Assembly: GCA_017999075.1 (NCBI GenBank)
Contig: JAGOBX010000260.1
Span: forward strand, 1 to 5,755
DNA from: JAGOBX01 sp017999075 [NCBI: Candidatus Babelota bacterium]
Lineage (GTDB): Bacteria; JAGOBX01
DNA: 5,755 bases
Direction: 5' to 3'
Each line of letters opens with the position of its first letter. Position 1 is the first letter of the stretch. The position numbers were made by a program, and so were the translations under genes. The notes under the pieces were generated by a model. It saw nothing but the letters and a program-made list of their open reading frames with translations, did not search any database and was not told where the DNA came from. Positions 1 through 5,755 of this stretch are shown in pieces.

Positions 1-13
1 CTTTTTTTGATAT

Positions 14-27
14 TTGTCAAGTTTTTT
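14..27 (-). promoter_or_regulatory. Possible second minus-strand -35 element (TTGACA)
   Basis: The minus strand carries a perfect TTGACA (20-15) just after a run of six A (27-22). The matching -10 would fall at or beyond the window's left edge, so it cannot be checked. The 14-nt block matches 79-92 at 13 of 14 positions, so the two -35 regions look like copies of each other 65 bp apart. Confidence 0.35.
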
Positions 28-57
28 ATTGATATTAATTTTAACTCATTTTATATC

Positions 58-85
58 ATTATAATAACTTTATTTTTTTTGGCAA
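58..85 (-). promoter_or_regulatory. Candidate sigma-70-type promoter reading off the left edge
   Basis: On the minus strand, TTGCCA (85-80) is followed after 16 nt by a perfect TATAAT (63-58). The -35 is preceded by an A-run (94-87 has eight T on the plus strand, so A on the minus strand) that could act as an UP element. It would drive a leftward gene outside the window. In such AT-rich DNA a TATAAT match alone means little; the paired -35 is what supports the call. Confidence 0.45.
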
Positions 86-233
86 GTTTTTTTTAAAAAA
101 ATTATTAGTAACAATTCCACGCATTTCTTTCATCTATCCCTTGATTTTTCGTAATAATGGTTTTATAAAAATATTTTAAACGAACAAAAAACAATTATTT
201 TTTTATTATAGTTTATAAAATGTAAAATTATTC

Positions 234-261
234 TTGATATAAATAATAAACAATATATAAT
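234..261 (+). promoter_or_regulatory. Candidate promoter of the TPR/FlgT-like gene
   Basis: TTGATA (234-239) is separated by 16 nt from a perfect TATAAT (256-261); a second TATAAT follows directly at 262-267 but with a poor 22-nt spacing. Transcription would start near 268, leaving a leader of about 34 nt before the ATG at 302. An upstream ATG at 266 would lie within the -10 region and not be transcribed, which helps choose the start. Confidence 0.55.
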
Positions 262-285
262 TATAATGTTAATTTGTTTGATTAT

Positions 286-291
286 GGGGGA
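286..291 (+). promoter_or_regulatory. Ribosome binding site deciding the start at 302
   Basis: GGGGGA lies 10 nt before the ATG at 302, in an otherwise nearly G-free leader. It is an imperfect Shine-Dalgarno core but the only purine-rich G block nearby. It fits the 302 start and not the in-frame ATGs at 266 or 284. Confidence 0.5.
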
Positions 292-301
292 AATTTATCA
301 A

Positions 302-2260
302 ATGAAAAAAATATTATGGATTTTTATTTTAATATTTTTCTTCTTCGGGAACGAATCATTATTTTCTGCAGAAGTTCCTTCTAAAATTTTACAGGATGCA
401 AAAATATTTTATGAAAATGGATTATATGTAAAGTCACTTGAATTAGTGAATTCAGCATTGAAAATAAATCCTTATTATAAAGACTGTTATAATTTACTCG
501 GTTTGATTTATCAAAAAACAGATAATTACGATTCTGCAGAATTTTTCCTAAAAAAATCAATTTCACTTGACAGTTCTTATGATAAATCAATGTTTGATCT
601 TGCTAATATTTACATTTCGCGTGCAAATTATGATTCTGCAGCGGCAATACTTATAAATGCATTAAAAATTAATTATAAAAATCCTGAATACAGATCAGCT
701 TTAATGGAATGTTATATTAATACAAGTAATTTTAAAAAATTTTTAGAAGAATTTGAGTTAATAGAAAAACTGCACCCTGATTATTCTGTTTCAAAATATT
801 TATACGGCAATTATCTTAAAAAAACAGGCAAAACTATTGATGCAAAAAAATATTATCTTGAATCTTTAAAACGCGAATATACTCCGCTCATTCCTTATCC
901 TTATCTTGATTTAGCTGACATTTTATTATCTGAAAATAATATACTTGAAGCAAAAGACTTTTATGAAGAAGCTTCAAAATATCCTGAAACTTCAAAAAAA
1001 TCATTTATACAGCTCGCTAAAATTTATAATTACACAGGGCAATTCGATAAAACAATAAGATTATGGGATATCACTCCTTCTTATTATCTGAACGCATATC
1101 ATATAGGATTAGCTTATTATAACCAAGCTATGACACTGTTATCTGACGAAAGAATAGAATCCGCAGGAAACCTTCTTGAACGTTCATTATTTTATTTTAA
1201 ATCAGCCTTACTTTTAAATGCCGATGATGAACTTACAAGAGATATGATAGAAAAAATATTATTAAGAACATCACCTATAAATTCTTCTGAACGGAATGAA
1301 TATTCAGAATACAGAAAACTTAATGGATTATATTTTTTATATGATAACGGAAAAATTTATGAATCAATTCTTGAACTTTATAAATCCATAAACCTTAATC
1401 CGCAAGATATTCAAAACAGACTTGAACTTGCTAAATTTTATCAGAAAAAGAATTATATTCAATCCGCTATTTCCGAATATGAAAAAATTTTAGACATAAA
1501 TTCTTCCGATTTATTCTCAAAAGATAACCTTGAGTTATTAAAATATAATTATGAATCATTAAATCAGAATTTGAATGAATTTATTAAAACCAATCAGAAT
1601 TTCAAAAAAAATCTTCTTAAAATAGCTGTTAAAATATCAGTTCCGGTTTATTCAATAAATCATTCGAATTTAAGCGAATATATAGAAGATATGCTTCAAA
1701 ATCTTTCAGGAATTAATTCGAAATTTGAATTTTTTTATATTCCAAAACATCTTGAAACAATTGAAACTATCGAACAATATTCACGGACCATAGATGCTGA
1801 CGGTATTATCATTCTGGATCTGATTGAAACTGATAATTATATAAAAACAGGTATTAAAATATATAATATTACCGCTTTAAAAAGCAACCCTAGGTATTCT
1901 ATCAATAGACCAAGAAGAAGTTCCGATTTAACTGTTATAGAAGATAAAACATTTTTTGAAGGAAAAAATAAATTATTAAAGACAGCATGCGCAATATTCG
2001 ATAAAATTAATAATAACTTTAATGCAATAGGAACTATTCAAAAATTGTATCAATATAAAGCAATAGTCAATCTCGGTTATATGCAAGGAATAAATAAATT
2101 AGATAAACTGAAACTCATATCGCGTCATTCTGATCGTGAGTTTTCAATCGGAGAAATTATTGTTAATGATTTAAATGAAAATTATTGTATATGCGATATC
2201 AGGGATATTTCTGTTTTAAACGCTATTAAGACAGGGGATGTTTCATTTATTACCAAATAA
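302..2260 (+). CDS. Exported TPR protein with TolB/FlgT-M-like and FlgT-C-like C-terminal domains
   Basis: This encodes 652 residues from the ATG at 302. Residues 1-23 form a signal peptide: MKK, a very hydrophobic Ile/Phe stretch, then a possible cut after FSA, so the protein is probably periplasmic. Residues 29-164 form four consecutive 34-residue TPR units with typical Ala/Gly/Tyr positions, followed by less regular repeats to about 325 and another pair at about 337-413. Residues 438-530 begin LLKIAVKISVPVY and contain DADGIIILDLIE (498-509), the pattern of TolB-N/FlgT-M/CsgG-type domains. The last 77 residues carry the spaced glycines of FlgT-C-like beta domains: G577, NLG (590-592), G596, GE (617-618) and GD (645-646). 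TPRs usually bind partner proteins; the role here is unknown. The gene stands alone on its strand and converges on the next. The TPR call is firm; the FlgT-like calls are pattern-based inference. Confidence 0.9.
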   Translation: MKKILWIFILIFFFFGNESLFSAEVPSKILQDAKIFYENGLYVKSLELVNSALKINPYYKDCYNLLGLIYQKTDNYDSAEFFLKKSISLDSSYDKSMFDLANIYISRANYDSAAAILINALKINYKNPEYRSALMECYINTSNFKKFLEEFELIEKLHPDYSVSKYLYGNYLKKTGKTIDAKKYYLESLKREYTPLIPYPYLDLADILLSENNILEAKDFYEEASKYPETSKKSFIQLAKIYNYTGQFDKTIRLWDITPSYYLNAYHIGLAYYNQAMTLLSDERIESAGNLLERSLFYFKSALLLNADDELTRDMIEKILLRTSPINSSERNEYSEYRKLNGLYFLYDNGKIYESILELYKSINLNPQDIQNRLELAKFYQKKNYIQSAISEYEKILDINSSDLFSKDNLELLKYNYESLNQNLNEFIKTNQNFKKNLLKIAVKISVPVYSINHSNLSEYIEDMLQNLSGINSKFEFFYIPKHLETIETIEQYSRTIDADGIIILDLIETDNYIKTGIKIYNITALKSNPRYSINRPRRSSDLTVIEDKTFFEGKNKLLKTACAIFDKINNNFNAIGTIQKLYQYKAIVNLGYMQGINKLDKLKLISRHSDREFSIGEIIVNDLNENYCICDIRDISVLNAIKTGDVSFITK

Positions 2261-2277
2261 ATCAGTATCTTTGGAGT

Positions 2278-2316
2278 ACATTTAAAACTTAAAACGTTCA
2301 GTAAAAATTTAAATGT
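2278..2316. repeat. Inverted repeat between the convergent genes
   Basis: ACATTTAAA (2278-2286) and TTTAAATGT (2308-2316) are perfect reverse complements around a 21-nt loop, spanning the 48-bp gap and the stop codon of the minus-strand gene. It could slow or stop transcription from both sides, but the stem is AT-rich and no clear T run follows on either strand, so it is not a canonical intrinsic terminator. Confidence 0.35.
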
Positions 2317-3478
2317 TAAAACCTGGTGCTGCAGCAGTTCTGTAATCAGGATATTTTTGGTTTAACATATCTAATATTTTTTTTGCTTTTTGAGGATTAT
2401 TGATTTTTAAATATCGGACTGCAAGAGAATAGAGATTTTCAGGATTATCCTCCAATTCTGCAAGTTTAGCTGCTAAATATATGGTTTTATGAATTTTATT
2501 AATTTTATCGTATAATTGTATTCCAAACCTAAATATTTCAAGGTCGTCTTTATGGTTATCTTTAAAAGCTTTATTAAAATATTCGACAGAAGAATTCAAA
2601 TCACCTAATTGAAACAAACATTTAGAAATATTCAAAAAAATTTCCGGGAAAGTAATTTTATAATCATATGATTGCGAATTAAATTTTTCTGCTGATTTCA
2701 GATGAGTTAAAGCAGAATTAAAGTCAAAAAAATGAGTTGCATACAGCATGCCTAATTTAAAATGTATTTCCGGATTATTTTTTGAATATCCTAATGCTTT
2801 TATAAAAGTTTTTTTTTCATATTCAAACATTTTATTTTTTTCATATTCAGCGGCAAGCATAACATAAAGTTTATAATTTTCCGGAAAAATTTCGATTTGT
2901 TTTTTTAAAAGTTCAATATATTTTGAGCTTTTAACTAAATAATTATTTTTGTTTAAAAAACTGTAGTGTTCGATTTTACCTGGAAATTTACATATTATTT
3001 TATTGATTGAAAGTATAGAATTATCTACTTTTTCATGAACCGGAGCATTATATCTGATAATTTTATTGTTGCGGAACAATCTTGTAACAAAATCAGTCCA
3101 TTGCTGTAATTCTGATTTAGAATCACATACATTTTCGCGTTCAAAATAGTATCCCCATACATCAGGTTCAGCTGATTGCAAAATTTTCGAAAGTTTATCG
3201 GACAAAATTATTTTTTTATCAGCATCCAAAACCAGAATCCATGGATGGGCAGCCAATGAAATTGAATAATTACGAGCTGCACTGAAATCGTTAATCCAAT
3301 TAAAACTGAAAATTTTATCAGTATATTTTTTACATATAGATATGGTTTTATCTGTTGAGCCTGTATCTACAATAATTATTTCATCTACCAAATCAATTAC
3401 AGACGATAAGCAGTTATTTATTGCCTCTTCTTCATTTTTTACAATCATACACAATGAAACCGGAATATTGTTATTCAT
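2309..3478 (-). CDS. Glycosyltransferase family 2 with C-terminal TPR region
   Basis: This 389-residue cytoplasmic enzyme probably transfers a sugar from a nucleotide-sugar donor. The N-terminal GT-A domain shows the hallmarks of the WaaE/LOS beta-1,4-glucosyltransferase-like branch: LCMIVKNEE (9-17), VDTGSTD (37-43), NDFSAARN (63-70), the metal-binding LDAD (84-87), RLFRN (133-137), VHE (147-149) and IEHYSF (169-174). The usual Glu after DAD is Lys88. From about residue 190 to the end, helical repeats of TPR type follow, an architecture common in this family and also known in SunS-type peptide S-glycosyltransferases. The start is set by the LCMIVKNEE motif lying just inside the N-terminus; no Shine-Dalgarno is visible before it. 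There is no signal peptide. The acceptor cannot be read from sequence; lipopolysaccharide or a surface glycan is the default guess, supported by the second glycosyltransferase nearby. Confidence 0.93.
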   Translation of the reverse strand: MNNNIPVSLCMIVKNEEEAINNCLSSVIDLVDEIIIVDTGSTDKTISICKKYTDKIFSFNWINDFSAARNYSISLAAHPWILVLDADKKIILSDKLSKILQSAEPDVWGYYFERENVCDSKSELQQWTDFVTRLFRNNKIIRYNAPVHEKVDNSILSINKIICKFPGKIEHYSFLNKNNYLVKSSKYIELLKKQIEIFPENYKLYVMLAAEYEKNKMFEYEKKTFIKALGYSKNNPEIHFKLGMLYATHFFDFNSALTHLKSAEKFNSQSYDYKITFPEIFLNISKCLFQLGDLNSSVEYFNKAFKDNHKDDLEIFRFGIQLYDKINKIHKTIYLAAKLAELEDNPENLYSLAVRYLKINNPQKAKKILDMLNQKYPDYRTAAAPGFNI

Positions 3479-3496
3479 GATAAATATTTTTTATAT

Positions 3497-3524
3497 TTGA
3501 ATTTTTTTAATTTTAAATTATAAT
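3497..3524 (+). promoter_or_regulatory. Candidate promoter of the lipoprotein gene
   Basis: TTGAAT (3497-3502) and a perfect TATAAT (3519-3524) are spaced by 16 nt, placing a start near 3531 and a leader of about 48 nt. The -10 sits inside a perfect 12-bp palindrome, AAATTATAATTT (3515-3526), so the minus strand also reads TATAAT (3522-3517), in position to serve the divergent glycosyltransferase. No good minus-strand -35 is seen. A further TATAAT at 3545-3550 lacks a properly spaced -35. Confidence 0.5.
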
Positions 3525-3565
3525 TTTGAATATAAAAAAATAAATATAATATTTATATTTTACTC

Positions 3566-3571
3566 AAGGAG
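3566..3571 (+). promoter_or_regulatory. Strong Shine-Dalgarno of the lipoprotein gene
   Basis: AAGGAG sits 7 nt before the ATG at 3579. It is the only textbook ribosome binding site in the window and suggests that this gene is translated efficiently. Confidence 0.8.
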
Positions 3572-3578
3572 TTAAATT

Positions 3579-3890
3579 ATGAGATTATCAGTATTGATTT
3601 GTTTGCTGGCTGCCGCGATGTTGATATTATCAGGATGCGGCAAAGGCGTTATTGTAGGGAAAGTTATTGACGAAAACAATGATCCGGTTGCAGGCGCTCA
3701 AATAGTTACTGATCCGCCGACTTATTCAAAATTATCTACTGTAGACGGTTATGAAATGAAGAATATCCCATCAGGAGTTTATACAGTAACTGTAAATAAG
3801 TCAGGATATAGCAAAAAAGACATAGAAATTAAGGTTTTCAATAAAAGAACAACTCAGGCTGACGTTCAAATAAAAAAATTAAATAAATAA
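3579..3890 (+). CDS. Small lipoprotein with carboxypeptidase-regulatory-like domain
   Basis: This encodes 103 residues. The N-terminus is a lipoprotein signal: a hydrophobic stretch at 3-17, then lipobox LSGC (17-20) with Cys20 as the lipidated residue. Residues 21-23 (GKG) give no Asp inner-membrane retention signal at +2, so outer-membrane delivery is possible in a diderm. From about residue 24 to 101 the pattern GKVIDENNDPVAGAQI, then PSGVYTVTV and a Gly-Tyr, matches the CarboxypepD_reg-like beta-sandwich, a fold often used for binding or as a surface module. No catalytic residues are expected. It has its own promoter and a strong ribosome binding site. Its first half is unusually GC-rich: 57 of 120 bases at 3601-3720, against 108 of 312 for the whole gene. 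The specific role is unknown. Confidence 0.9.
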   Translation: MRLSVLICLLAAAMLILSGCGKGVIVGKVIDENNDPVAGAQIVTDPPTYSKLSTVDGYEMKNIPSGVYTVTVNKSGYSKKDIEIKVFNKRTTQADVQIKKLNK

Positions 3891-3925
3891 ATTTTTTTTA
3901 TTATTTTTTCTAGTTTAAGTGGAAA

Positions 3926-3963
3926 AATTTTTACTGCAAATCCGGAGTAAAAATTATTTTTTT
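3926..3963 (+). terminator. Terminator-like hairpin after the lipoprotein gene
   Basis: AATTTTTACT (3926-3935) and AGTAAAAATT (3946-3955) form a perfect 10-bp stem with a 10-nt loop, followed by A and seven T (3957-3963). The layout is that of an intrinsic terminator, but the stem has only one G-C pair, so termination may be partial. It ends 10 nt before the next start codon, leaving little room for a separate promoter. It may therefore act as an attenuator with read-through into the TPR and GT4 genes. Confidence 0.5.
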
Positions 3964-3973
3964 ATCTTATTTT

Positions 3974-5017
3974 ATGAAACAAATTTTAAAGTTATATTTT
4001 TTTGTTGTTATTATAAATTATTTTTTACATCCCGTTAATTTTTTATATCCCGTTAATGCGGATAATTTGGTTAAAGAATCAAATGCAGAAAAATCAACCG
4101 TTGAAATAGGGGGAATAAGAGAATCAGTTTCGAAAAGTCACAAATCGAATGAAAATTTATCTGAAAAAATAAATAAAATTGAAACAAATCTTCCTGAACC
4201 TCGCTTAATGGATATTAAAATTATTGAGAAGGATACAGATTCAATTTTTATAAAATCAGATGATGTTAAATTAGAAACAACGCCGCAAGATATAAAAATA
4301 CCTGTAAACCTCGGAGATTACACTGACGCGCCTTTTTATCTGGATACTGAAACAGTAAACTATTACGAACCAAAAAATAATAATACCCCAATCTCAATTT
4401 CTGAATATAAAAAATTTTTTTTATTTATCAGGGAACTATTGTCAAATAAACTATATAGTCAAATTGTAGAAGAAATAAATGAAATTCAAAAAAATCAATT
4501 ACATTCAGGAGAAAGAGAAAAACTTAATTTCATAAAAATCTTTGCATATTTAGAACTAAAAAAAAATAATGAAGCCATTGTTATAATTGACGGAATAAAA
4601 AAAACAGATACTGCAAACAAGTATAGGGCATATTTATTGTTTTTCCAGGCGAAATATTTTGAAAATCTTAATCAGCCGGATAATGCGCTGAATGAATATT
4701 TAAAGGTTTTTAATCTGGAACCTGAAAAACAGGTTGCAGATGATGCCTTATTTAGAAGCGCAGAATTACTGATTGAAAAAAATGATATAAAAAAAGCAAT
4801 AGAATATTTAGATATAATTATTGAAAAATATGCGCAAAGTGATTATTCAGACGATGCGGTTTTTTTAAAAGCAAAGTTATTTGATACAATAAAAGAAATA
4901 AGAAATTATTCAACAGCTGAATTTAATTATAGAAAATTGTATAAAACCTATCCAAAATCAAAACATGCCAAAGAATCTCAAAAACGCGGCGAAGAAATAC
5001 GCATAAATTTTTTGTAA
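3974..5017 (+). CDS. Secreted TPR protein, CpoB/BamD-like C-terminus
   Basis: This encodes 347 residues. Residues 1-29 are a signal peptide (MKQILK, hydrophobic 7-18, likely cut after VNA at 27-29); there is no lipobox, so a soluble periplasmic protein is expected. Residues 30-139 are charged and rich in Lys, Glu, Asn, Asp and Ser, probably disordered. From 140 to the end the protein is helical with TPR-type repeats. The clearest lie at 217-254, 255-289 and 290-324, with the motifs ADDALFRSAELL, then YSDDAVFLKAKLF and YPKSKHA. These are typical of the TPR parts of CpoB (YbgF) and BamD and of many periplasmic adaptor proteins. No enzyme motif is seen. No Shine-Dalgarno precedes the ATG; the start is chosen because it opens the signal peptide, and the frame holds no ATG or GTG between it and an upstream TAG at 3911. 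It is probably cotranscribed with the glycosyltransferase 19 bp downstream. Confidence 0.88.
   Translation: MKQILKLYFFVVIINYFLHPVNFLYPVNADNLVKESNAEKSTVEIGGIRESVSKSHKSNENLSEKINKIETNLPEPRLMDIKIIEKDTDSIFIKSDDVKLETTPQDIKIPVNLGDYTDAPFYLDTETVNYYEPKNNNTPISISEYKKFFLFIRELLSNKLYSQIVEEINEIQKNQLHSGEREKLNFIKIFAYLELKKNNEAIVIIDGIKKTDTANKYRAYLLFFQAKYFENLNQPDNALNEYLKVFNLEPEKQVADDALFRSAELLIEKNDIKKAIEYLDIIIEKYAQSDYSDDAVFLKAKLFDTIKEIRNYSTAEFNYRKLYKTYPKSKHAKESQKRGEEIRINFL
4029..4057 (+). repeat. Short direct repeat inside the signal peptide
   Basis: ATCCCGTTAAT occurs at 4029-4039 and again at 4047-4057, an 18-bp (six-codon) offset, encoding the repeated PVN of HPVNFL and YPVNAD (residues 19-30). It looks like a small in-frame duplication near the signal peptidase site. 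Confidence 0.7.
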
Positions 5018-5036
5018 AAACAAAAAAAATTTCCCA

Positions 5037-5755
5037 ATGCCTATTAAAATTTTGTTTATATCCCATAGGTCAGACATTGGAGGAGGAGAATTAAGTTTAT
5101 TTGATTTAGTTTTATGGCTGCATTTAAAAAAAAAAATTATTCCATATATAATTTTATCTGAAAAAGGCGGGTTATATGATAAGTTTAAAGATGCCGGTTT
5201 TCATGTTGAACTAGTACCTCTGCCTCCTTTAAAAAAAATCAAGATTTCGTCAATTATAAATATAATACGTATAGTAAAAAAAAATTCCATCAATGTTATA
5301 CATGCTAACACTACAAGAGCGGCAATGTATTCTGTTTTTGCTAAAATATTTTTAAATGTAAAGTTTGTATGGCACAATCGCGGTACAGATAAACGCGGTA
5401 TTTTCGAATATATCCTTTCATTATTTACGGATAAATTAATAGCTATTTCACATTCTGTGAAATCAGGTCTTATAAATGCAGGAGTAAACCCAAAAAAAAT
5501 ATCTGTTATTTATAATGGAATTAATTTAGATTTATATAATAAAAATTCAGATAAAAAGAAAAGAAATATTCATCCCGAAATTACAAAAAATAATAAAAAT
5601 ATTATAAGTCAAAAAAAATATAACGTTGGATTGATAGGACGGTTTACATCTGAAAAAGGACATAAATATCTTATAAATGCAGCTGATTTGATAATTAATA
5701 AATATAATTTCAAAAACATTAATTTTAAATTTATCAGAAATGATAACTTTGGAAT
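5037..5755 (+). CDS. GT4-family (GT-B fold) glycosyltransferase, 3' end beyond the window
   Basis: The first 239 codons are visible; the reading frame is open to the window edge, so it is cut by the window and not visibly broken. The protein starts MPIKILFISH and shows the glycine-rich GGGE loop (15-18), VIHANTTRA (87-95), WHNRG (112-116), IAISHSVKSGL (135-145), VIYNGIN (157-163) and GLIGRFTSEKG (198-208). R202 and K207 are the usual donor-phosphate contacts. These are the landmarks of retaining GT4 enzymes of the lipopolysaccharide and exopolysaccharide type. The conserved EX7E motif would lie past the edge. A Lys/Asn-rich linker (about 166-195) joins the two Rossmann domains. No Shine-Dalgarno precedes the ATG, which lies 19 bp after the upstream stop, so the two genes are probably in one operon. 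It is likely cytoplasmic; the sugar and acceptor are unknown. Confidence 0.92.
   Translation, partial: MPIKILFISHRSDIGGGELSLFDLVLWLHLKKKIIPYIILSEKGGLYDKFKDAGFHVELVPLPPLKKIKISSIINIIRIVKKNSINVIHANTTRAAMYSVFAKIFLNVKFVWHNRGTDKRGIFEYILSLFTDKLIAISHSVKSGLINAGVNPKKISVIYNGINLDLYNKNSDKKKRNIHPEITKNNKNIISQKKYNVGLIGRFTSEKGHKYLINAADLIINKYNFKNINFKFIRNDNFG
5126..5136 (+). repeat. Run of eleven A in the GT4 coding sequence
   Basis: Eleven consecutive A span the codons for Leu30 to the Ile after three Lys, early in the GT4 gene. It is the longest homopolymer I found inside a gene here; others are 8 or 9 (for example 5276-5284). The frame is correct with eleven. Such tracts are prone to replication or transcription slippage. 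Confidence 0.85.

Larger units (their letters stand above)
1..301. other. Non-coding AT-rich intergenic region with promoters facing both ways
   Basis: No credible gene lies here; all frames are broken by stops, and the longest ATG-started reading seen is 24 codons on the minus strand. The left third (about 14-92) holds two copies of a TTGNCA-type -35 box that read on the minus strand, suggesting a divergent gene beyond the left edge. The right end (234-301) holds the promoter and ribosome binding site of the TPR gene. The middle (about 95-230) is AT-rich with T and A runs and no structure I can support. Confidence 0.7.

Noticed and set aside
59-133. 24-codon minus-strand reading frame with AAGGGA just upstream
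   Set aside because: It is very short and Lys/Asn-rich as expected from base composition, overlaps the candidate minus-strand promoter, and the Shine-Dalgarno-like block is too close to its first ATG.
266-301. Upstream in-frame ATGs (266 and 284) as starts of the first TPR gene
   Set aside because: The ATG at 266 overlaps a TATAAT and would precede the predicted transcription start. Starting at 302 gives a normal MKK signal peptide and a G-rich block 10 nt upstream.
381-590. 69-codon minus-strand frame inside the first TPR gene
   Set aside because: It lies antisense to four well-formed 34-residue TPR units and resembles no family I know; it is a shadow of the real gene.
2309-3890. SunS-like glycopeptide system (GT2-TPR enzyme beside a small protein)
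   Set aside because: The adjacent small protein is a lipoprotein with a regulatory-like beta domain and no Cys after Cys20; there is no leader-peptide motif, peptidase or ABC transporter nearby.
3872-3898. AT-only inverted repeat overlapping the lipoprotein stop codon
   Set aside because: Seven A plus TT against AA plus seven T can pair, but with no G-C pair the stem is very weak; the hairpin at 3926-3955 is a better terminator candidate.
1-5755. CRISPR arrays, tRNA or rRNA genes, transposases, attachment sites
   Set aside because: No regularly spaced repeats, cloverleaf-like GC-rich stems, rRNA-like stretches or transposase motifs were seen on either strand.

Overview
This window comes from a very AT-rich bacterial genome, with coding regions mostly around a quarter to a third G+C by eye. 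Proteins are rich in Lys, Asn, Ile, Tyr and Phe. Three exported proteins are present, one a lipoprotein with a classic lipobox, beside two glycosyltransferases, which suggests a cell-envelope locus. Two features suggest a Gram-negative-type (diderm) cell: a CpoB/BamD-like TPR protein, and an exported TPR protein whose C-terminus resembles the TolB/FlgT family. I cannot name the organism. A low-GC diderm such as an Elusimicrobia/Endomicrobia-like bacterium or a spirochaete is only a guess. No rRNA, tRNA, CRISPR array, insertion sequence or phage gene was seen.

Layout. Positions 1-301 are non-coding and hold promoter-like sequences facing both ways. A minus-strand pair points off the left edge, and a plus-strand TTGATA-16-TATAAT serves the first gene. 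That gene (302-2260, +) encodes a 652-residue exported TPR protein with a TolB/FlgT-M-like and FlgT-C-like tail. It converges on a glycosyltransferase family 2 gene with a C-terminal TPR region (2309-3478, -). A 100-bp divergent spacer with a palindromic -10 element separates this from a small lipoprotein with a carboxypeptidase-regulatory-like fold (3579-3890, +). After a terminator-like hairpin come a secreted TPR protein (3974-5017, +) and, 19 bp further on, the 5' part of a GT4-family glycosyltransferase (5037 to the window end, +).

How the genes may work together. The two glycosyltransferases are cytoplasmic sugar-transfer enzymes, plausibly making lipopolysaccharide or another surface glycan. 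The three exported proteins look like periplasmic or outer-membrane scaffold components. The 3974 and 5037 genes probably share a transcript. The others are probably separate transcription units, so a single shared pathway is an inference from proximity only.

Nothing here amounts to a clearly new system. The items most worth a second look are the TPR + TolB-like + FlgT-C-like architecture, the A11 tract in the GT4 gene, the symmetric -10 in the divergent spacer, and the hairpin between the lipoprotein and the secreted TPR gene.
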